A stretch of 64,000 nt of DNA, taken from the NCBI RefSeq assembly GCF_963678635.1, contig NC_087063.1, forward strand, positions 36,804,540 through 36,868,539, read 5' to 3'. Positions 57,151 to 64,000 of this stretch are shown here, piece by piece. This DNA comes from Symsagittifera roscoffensis. Taxonomy: Eukaryota > Xenacoelomorpha > Acoela > Convolutidae. Made by a program: the position numbers and the translations under genes. Under the pieces are notes generated by a model. That model was not told the origin of the DNA. It was given only the letters and a program-made list of their open reading frames with translations, and ran no database searches. Position 1 is the stretch's first letter, and every line of letters starts with the position of its first letter.

Positions 57151-57814
57151 AGAAATTTTTTTTGTTTGCCTGTGTTTTTTGAAATTTAAAATAATGGTTT
57201 GAAAAAAGGTAAGTTTTAAAATAGTCTGTATTTCGATTAGAGTTGTTTTTTATATTTTTATATTGTTTATTGATAGATCTTCATTAAAAATTGTCGATTG
57301 ACAAATACCTGGTAATTTTAAAATATTATTTACTCTAAAGGCTCTTCCTTCTGTTGGGTAGACTGTTGCATTTGTTTTGCAATATCCTAGAGGTCCTAGG
57401 GGTAATGTGATTTTTTGTGAATTGTTGTATACGTGTTTTTTTGTATGTTTAATGGTTGTGATTGTTGCTCTTGAAAACTTATGGATTGATTTAAATTTGA
57501 GGTGAGACATGTAAAGCTGTTGTTTATTTTGATGAACATTTTTTTTATGAACTTGGTGTATAGAAAAGTTATAAAAATATCCTGATGATGTTTCTGGTGT
57601 TTGCAGGGTACAATTTTGAGAAAAATGGGGATTGTTTATTAGGTTTTTGAAAGAATGTTAGAGATGTATTATTTTTTCTTGTATACTTGTCTTTTATATG
57701 TAACTTGCTATTTAAAAAATTAATTGTGGGAATATAATTTGTAATAACAGGTATTCCCACTGGTATTATTGTGTTTTATATATGCGATATGGAATATTCG
57801 TGTAAAAGGTTAAT
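57151..57814 (-). pseudogene. pol: D2 protease-RT spacer, single copy
   Basis: Frames 57250-57510 (HVYNNSQKITLPLGPLGYCK, NILKLPGICQSTIFNEDLSI) and 57569-57760 (MGIPVITNYIPTINFLNSKL). The 470-bp doubling of alpha and D1 is absent here, so D2 keeps the ancestral arrangement. Confidence 0.6.
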
Positions 57815-58220
57815 TTAAAAATTTTTCTTCCATTGTTCGGGTTGGAGCAAGCTATATTTGGTTTTTTCCAAATTTTGTAACACTTGATCCTTGTGCTGTT
57901 GCAAATTTACTTGAAGTTTTTGAAGGTGAAAATTTTGGGTGTAGATTTTGAACTTCACTCCATGTGAGGAGGTATATAATATTTGATTTTGCTCCTGAAT
58001 CAATTAAGAAATCAATTTCAAGGTCTGGTGATTGAAAGTTTTTCCTCTTTGGGCTGTCTAAGATAAGTAGAATTGTCCAAATTTTTTTAGGTGGTTGTAT
58101 TTTATTTGTCGTATTTTGATATAGGTTTTTCACACTTGAACTGTTTTGAATAACTTGTGGAGCGTAATTTGTTTTGAACTTGACTGTTGTTTGTCTCTTC
58201 AAGATTAGAAATGCTTGCAT
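57815..58220 (-). pseudogene. pol: D2 aspartic protease
   Basis: Frame 57852-58220: IQPPKKIWTILLILDSPKRK, DLEIDFLIDSGAKSNII (catalytic Asp near 57999-58001), KFATAQGSSVTKFGKN. The D-S-G-A triad in a hydrophobic setting is diagnostic of a retropepsin. The frame is open for 122 codons and overlaps the RT-ward frame 57815-58003 with a frame change. Confidence 0.85.
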
Positions 58221-59180
58221 TGTTTTGATAATTATTCAAATCGATTGGTGTTTCGTATTCGTTTTCAAGTTCAATGTTAATGAAAAGCATATTTTTTGTT
58301 TCGCTTTAGTCATTTGTGATTTCGAGTTGTATATGATTTAATTGTAATTCTGATTTTCTGTATTATCAATACCGGGAGAGTCTGGTTGAGTTTATTCTGT
58401 TGATTGTAATTGGTTTATTAATCTTTGTTGTACTGGTGCACTACTTTTGTAGTTTTGTTGTGATTTTGTATGTTGAGTGTTAAATCTATGTGGTGACTTA
58501 GAGTAGTTTCGCTGTCTCCTTTCGTAATTGTCGCATCGATTTCTGGAGTTTTCACGGGATCCATTATTGTTTTTTTTTGTAATTTGATCTATTCTTGGAT
58601 TAGTTTCGTGATTTGTTATTTGAATCATGTCAATTTCTATTGTTTGAATAATTTCGATTTGGATTATATGATGAACGATCATTTGAATATATCTATTTTG
58701 AGACTTTGAATAGGAACGATTCCTGTTATATTTTGAGCAATTGCTTCTGTTTGACTTTGATCTTCAATATTTATTGCGATATTGATTGTTTGGATTATTT
58801 GATCTGCAATGACTATTTTGCGAAAAATTTTGTGAATTTCTTCTGTCTGGAAATCTTCCACGAAATAATTTCGATAGAGTGAATGTTGTCTACAGTTATT
58901 GTAGCTGATTGGAAGTAGTTTTCCCGAACTATTAATACTCTGATTGATGATTCTAATGTTTTTGTTTGGTAGGTTTGGGTCTTTTTTCGTTTAAAGGTTT
59001 AAAAAATTATTTGGTTCTTTTTGGTTTTGTGGCTTGTTTTGATTATCCTGTTGTTTTTGTCTGCATTCAGCAATGGTATGTCCATGTCTTTGACAGTAAT
59101 TGCATCATTTTTTAAATGATGCTTAACCTTTGAAACCATTTTTTTTGTAGATATTTAATATTTGAGTGATTTTTCTGCTA
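58221..59180 (-). pseudogene. gag: D2 Gag nucleocapsid with intact zinc knuckle
   Basis: CCHC box at 59063-59104: CNYCQRHGHTIAEC, C-x2-C-x4-H-x4-C with all ligands present. It is followed by basic patches at 58679-58861 and 58392-58682 (NNNGSRENSRNRCDNYERRQ, RNYSKSPHRFNTQHTKSQQ) that match the alpha tail. Several frame changes. This links the alpha Asn/Arg-rich ORF to Gag. Confidence 0.75.
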
Positions 59181-59966
59181 AATCATTGTCAATATCATGA
59201 ATATGATTTGTTTGTGAAGTTGTCTGAAGGTTGTTTACACATTCTAATTTTAAAATTTCTGTTTCTACTAACTACATAGTGATTCCAGATTGTTCTAGTT
59301 TATCTACTAATTTTCGGAAATCTAGGTTGGGTTCTCGATTTGATGATGGATGTGATGCTCTCTTTTTTATTGCACTCTTACCGAGTTGTAGTGTTAGAAC
59401 CATCATTAAAACTTCTGTCATTTTCGTGTTTTTGTAATCATGCGTATTAAGAGAATAAGCTTTTCTTATTAACGTTTCAATTCTAACTGTGAGTTGATTG
59501 ATTTGATTATTTTGTTGGGGGTTCCAAGATCTTCATTGCATAGGACTCTTTGGTGTTGTTTATTTCTTTCAGATTCGAACATTTTTGAAAAATCTTGTGT
59601 GAATATTCCGCAGTCTGATTTAATGTCGTCTATAGGTAAAACTGAAAACCATTTTTGGGCTACTCCATCAAGTGTGGTTTGGGTTAGAGCTGTACGTCTA
59701 TTTATCCAATTTTGATGGAGTGGTGTATTTATTGGTTCAGGTCCTATTTTTAAAATTAACTTAGCTGTAACTGCAGTTAAATAGTCTTCTTTTGAGTAGT
59801 CAGGATCTGTTCCTATAAACACCATTGGTGATTTATTTGAAGATATAGATCATCCAACGATAAGTTATGGATTCATAGTCATGGATTCATAGTCAAAAAC
59901 TTGTAAGTTGGGTCTTTTTGATTTCATGTTGTTTTAGATAGTATGATAATGGGATTTCATTTGGCA
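59181..59966 (-). pseudogene. gag: D2 Gag capsid region
   Basis: Frame 59469-59825: MVFIGTDPDYSKEDYLTAVT, NWINRRTALTQTTLDGVAQK, WFSVLPIDDIKSDCGIFTQD, FSKMFESERNKQHQRVL. The W-x2-R and F..dF pattern fits a Ty3-type capsid and is better preserved than in D1. No PBS or LTR lies upstream: homology is cut at ~59966, where env-like sequence begins. A small duplication (atggattcatagtcatggattcatagtc) is at 59868. Confidence 0.75.
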
Positions 59967-61467
59967 TTTAAGTAATGTGTTAGTTGTACTTTATCTAATT
60001 GATTTTTCTAATCGAAAAACATAATTTCTGGTTATCCTTTATTTTTTGTGTCAGCTTCACAATTAGAGGAATTATGAATTCCAATGTGTGGTATTCAATT
60101 TTTGTCATGTAGATCATAAGTTAAACGTCCGTGTGCGCCGTAGATCAGGTATTCAGCGTCTAATTTAATAAGACCTTGTATCTTTTGAGATCTGCTTGAT
60201 GTGCAGAGTCTGAGCTGACTTCATAATTTACTTATTTGCGACTTGAGCTTTTATCCGTAGTTAATTTTAATCGTGTTAAATCGTTTTCGCAACATCAGGG
60301 TTAAAATTCAAGAGTCTTTTGATATTACTTTGATAAAAAGAATCGTGATGGAGCCTATTTTTGTTTCAGCGTGAAACTTGAGAGCAATGTAAATTTTTTC
60401 TGAAAAGTTTGCTATGATTTTATATCCGTTTTAAGTGGTAGCTCGAGTGATTGATAAAAATGCTGCTTTTATATTTGTTGATTCTATGTCCTGTGGTTCA
60501 GATGCGCCTGGAGTTACTTGATTTTTTGCGTACTTATGTAATGTTTTCTGTTGATTTACTTCGCAATCATAATGTATAACTAAAAAGTCTTTCTTGTGGT
60601 CCCGTTCGGTGGAAGTATTTTGATGAGATTTAGGTTCTAAAAGAACAAGGGGGAGAGAGTTTTAAGGAAAAAACTATTAAAAGATACATTTGTAAGATAG
60701 TCCTGAACGCGGGTTGTAGAATGTTATGTATCCAAAAATTTGTTTGTATATCTATCGTATTTATAGATAAATTCTGTCATGATAAATGGAGGTCGCAAAG
60801 TTTGAGCTGTTATATTTGGTGGAAGTAGAGGTAGTGCGTGATGAACTAAATTATTTATTTCCACTGATATTTCAAATTTGAGTATTATTTTTTCTTGAGT
60901 AAGAATCTGTATATTATCTTCGTATATCTTTGTATATACTTGTGGATGTCGTGTCTATTTTGAAATCGTGTTAGTGTCCAAGTATGTAGTCTACTGCTGT
61001 CAACGATGTTGACAAAATAGGGGAGCGTTTGCTACGAATGTATTGCAATCTAATCGTAGAGGAATACTGAGCGCTAAAAGTTCACGATATTTGATTTTGG
61101 TTGTTGCTGGGTCGTCTAGTTCAATTAAGGTCTTGTTGGAGGGAAGATTAGATGTTATACGTTGTTTCGTATTGTGGTTTGCTTAGAGGTGCGTGGCCGA
61201 TTGCTGGTATCAATGGTTCAGATAATGATGCGAGTCTTTCTTCGAATGCATAGATATTTTCTTGAAAAGAAATGCTTGTAGATGATTGAGATTGATTCGT
61301 TTGGCTATTTGTTGGTGTTGTTACGGGGGTCTTGGAATGTTGTGGTTGGTGGTTGTTGATTAGCAATTATAGAATATTTCGATTTTTTTCCTTTTTTAGT
61401 TAATTTTATGTTGTTTATAGTGTTCTTCTATAAAAATGATTAGGAGGATGGTTGTTTTCTTATGCAT
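59967..61467 (-). pseudogene. Env-like third ORF, copy B4, N-terminal part
   Basis: Matches 38367-39865 (offset 21,602). Includes LIPAIGHAPLSKPQYETTYN at 61148-61366 and the signal-like start. The C-terminal part, with the 121-codon frame, is missing because the copy is cut at 59966/59967 against D2 gag. Confidence 0.45.
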
Positions 61468-62715
61468 TTACAATTTTTCAAAATTAGGGAAACTAGAAAG
61501 GTGAGAAAATTTACGAAGAGAAGAAAAATAATTTTGCTTATTAGGTAAATGTCGTAAAATTTAAATAGTTGTTGAAAAATTGTACCTGAGGAGGACGTCA
61601 AGGGTTTTTGAGAAGGTACAGTAGGCTTTTATGCGGAAATGGATAACTACAAAGAAGCTGCAAAAAATTATGACAAGGAGAAATGCTATTTCTAAAGTAT
61701 CTAAGAAGAAAAAAATACAAAGTTAGAAAAATATTTCAAAATCTGAAACAATTATTTTAAAATATTGAACTGGTCGAGAAAGAAGCACTTGAGAAAGGAT
61801 TTGGTTTGTCAAAACATTTTTTATTTTTTCGAGTTGAAAATGAGTGTGGTCAAAGTTTTTTATTGGTTTTTGACAAGTGGGTTGGATAAAGGCAATTTTT
61901 GGTAAAGAAAAGTCTGGAGGTCTAGGAATGAGCTTCCTAGTTTTGGTTTTATTTATTAGATGGTTAGGGGATTTATTAATTGTTTTTTATGTTAGGGGTT
62001 TTGTGAAGTTGAATCGACTTTAGGCTAAGTCATCATGTCGGGTTTTGTCTTTAGGCTTATTCATTATTTTTCCTAGGGGGAAAAGAGTTTTATAAAATGA
62101 GGCGATACTGTTGATTTTTGTACATGATGATAGATGAGGGTTGCAACTTCTATATTATGTTCATTTAAATTGTCAAATACGAGCGTATTTTTGACCTGTA
62201 TGTATTTTAGTTACAGCTTCATATCTATTTGAAATTGCAATTTGTCAGCTAGTGAAGTGGTGTCAAAGTGGGGGTGATGTTTCGAAATGATTTTGATTGG
62301 TTAAAGTTGAACTCGTTTGTTCAATTAATAAAGAAAATGATATAATTCAAATTGATCTGAGTTTCATGATTGTATCTTTAATTCATCAGAGGGGGTTTTC
62401 TGAAGTTCAACTTTCTTCAATATTTTAGATTGAGGACTGAAAGTTTTATAGTTTTTTCGTGGTTGACCTCGGAGTCGAGATGATTTACGTTGTTGTGATT
62501 TTTTTGTGGTTTCTTGTGGTAAAATTTTTTCTTCTAATTCGCGATTAAGACTTTGTTTTTGAGGTATTTTTTTTTATTGATCACTGTACTTTCTTGTTGA
62601 GTGGTTTTAGTTATTTGTTTTTTTTTGTTTTTAGTAAAATTGATGAATGATTTAAATGTTGGTTTGTTTGTTGGTCATTTTTATCTGCGTATTATTTTGG
62701 GTAAACACAAAAAAT
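61468..62715 (-). pseudogene. Pol tail, copy B4, truncated
   Basis: Same as 35588-36836, with the same right-hand fusion (…aacacaaaaaatt / cgtgcagcattg…). Contains the anchor-like frame and SRLRGQPRKNY. Confidence 0.6.
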
Positions 62716-63094
62716 TCGTGCAGCATTGCGACTTGCCAGATTTGTTATTCCATCTGATGAGCCTTTCATTTTGCCATATTCCAATAGGCGATAGCGTCCT
62801 CGTGCTCACCGGTATGGTGCAAAAAGTCAGTACCGCGCTCTTCAACTTCTGCCATAGCGTAGTGAATAGGCATACCATCATCGACTCCCACTGCGCTTTT
62901 TCTTCGTCTGAGCTCCTGGAGACGTTGTTTGTGCCTATCCTGAGCGGCGGCTGCTGCATGTTCATTGCTGGCCTCCGCGTCGATTGGTTAAAACACGCTC
63001 GCATGTCCCTATCTGGAACTCCTGTGAAGTCGTTCTCAATCAAGTTGTTCTTCTGAATGTCAAATACGCGGCACACTTTCTTCATGGGCATCAT
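62716..63094 (-). pseudogene. X family, copy 7 (start only)
   Basis: Same as 36837-37215: MMPMKKVCRVFDIQK at 63094, cut at the shared junction. One base differs near 62832 (ccgcgctc versus cagcgctc). Confidence 0.45.
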
Positions 63095-64000
63095 TTTAGT
63101 GAGGAGACCTTGAAATTGTTGTGTTCGAATGTGATGTTGTATATCTGATCTTGAGGATATATCTATCGATTGTAAGTCTATATTTGGGTTACGAGCAATT
63201 GCTTTTGTACTTTCTGGAGAGAATTTTTTTTATGGTGGAATGAGAGTAGGGTATGGAGTTATAAGATAATATTTATCCTCGTTTGGGTTTAACTGTATTA
63301 CATTGTGGCTATTTTCAGTGCCACATGGGACAGCTGTATCTCAAAAAGTTGTACGTCTTGAAAAAGTATGATCAAAATACACTTTATATTTGTAGAACAT
63401 AGGGATTCTTTTATAACATTTTATATTATCTTCAAAAGCGTACAATGGTGATAAGTTTTAAGTATACGTGTAGTAACAGAGAATTTTTCGTTCGTAGTCA
63501 ATGAAATATGATCTATCGTCTGATAATAAAGATCCTGCATAGGGTTTTTCAATACTGCTAATGCAAGTGATTGTAATATTTTTGTACGTACAAGTTCACA
63601 TAGGTGATGAACTTTTTCTGTCTCCGATAGTGACATTTCTTGAAAAAACCTACTTATTGTGTAGTCCAGTTTCATATCTAGGACTATATGAAAATATGTA
63701 TTATTCATCAGTAAAATTTCTTGTAAACGTGTGCTATCTTCATCTTGTGAGCAAAGTTTTCCACCAAAGCTTCCTGCGTTTTTCAAAAATGTTACCGGGA
63801 TATATCATTTTTCATCGTTGCGGTTTTGATTTGGGTGACTTGGGTGTATATTCAGTTTTCCTGTTTTCATGTCAAAACCTTTTGAGTATTCGACAAGAAT
63901 TTCTGAATATAATTTTGTAAAGTAGTGTGGTATATTTACCAGCGACTTCTTTTTCAGGGTAATTTTGAAACGTGTTAGTTTATTTTCCGTAACGTCGATA
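63095..64000 (-). pseudogene. Env-like third ORF, copy B5, cut by window end
   Basis: C-terminal part with the 121-codon frame at 63421-63786 (one Asn-to-Ser change) and the shared TGA just upstream. Continues beyond the window. By analogy with B3, an alpha composite unit may follow. Confidence 0.45.

Noticed and set aside
1-64000. A bacterial-type defence or biosynthetic system
   Set aside because: No operons, ribosome-binding sites or prokaryotic families are visible. All recognisable proteins are eukaryotic retroelement fragments.

Overview
The window is AT-rich eukaryotic DNA, most likely from an invertebrate animal. I see no bacterial-style operons, no intact cellular gene, and no rRNA or tRNA gene. 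Nearly every recognisable coding trace is retroelement debris on the minus strand, full of stops and frameshifts. The species cannot be named from the sequence. The retroelement types (a Ty3/gypsy-type gag-pol with an env-like third ORF, and a PHD-finger/RT non-LTR element) only point to an invertebrate metazoan.

Layout. (1) 1-10047: two nearly identical ~4.73-kb copies (1-4732 and 5314-10047). Each holds a long non-coding element, called T here, with 315-bp tandem repeats and a TIR-like right end. T is joined to a decayed minus-strand ORF family, called X, and an env-like C-terminal fragment. (2) 10048-17216: a third X copy, interrupted by a ~4.2-kb island flanked by 78-bp direct repeats (10231-14416; dead non-LTR RT with a PHD-like finger) and by a 418-bp palindromic derivative of T (14724-15141) that has a 6-bp target-site duplication. 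(3) 17217-18546: a Ty3-type RT fragment. (4) 19238-31836: a 12.6-kb composite of env-like, integrase, RT, protease and nucleocapsid remains. It is repeated almost unchanged at 36837-49434, with X and env-like sequence between (31837-36836). (5) 49435-59966: two older, more complete copies (D1, D2) of a related Ty3-type element. They have capsid, zinc knuckle, DSGA protease, RT with YLDD, a triplicated RNase H segment and an HHCC integrase domain. (6) 59967-64000: another env-like/X junction copying the 34.1-38.1 kb region at an offset of ~25.88 kb.

How the parts relate. Read on the minus strand, the Ty3-type remains fall in the normal order gag-protease-RT-RNase H-integrase-env-like. All high-identity copies share the same lesions: one internal RT/RNase H deletion, a stop in the protease active site, and Ala in place of the integrase catalytic Glu. 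The amplification therefore looks like segmental duplication of dead elements, not recent transposition. I found no LTR pair, no primer-binding site in a sensible place, and no intact autonomous element.
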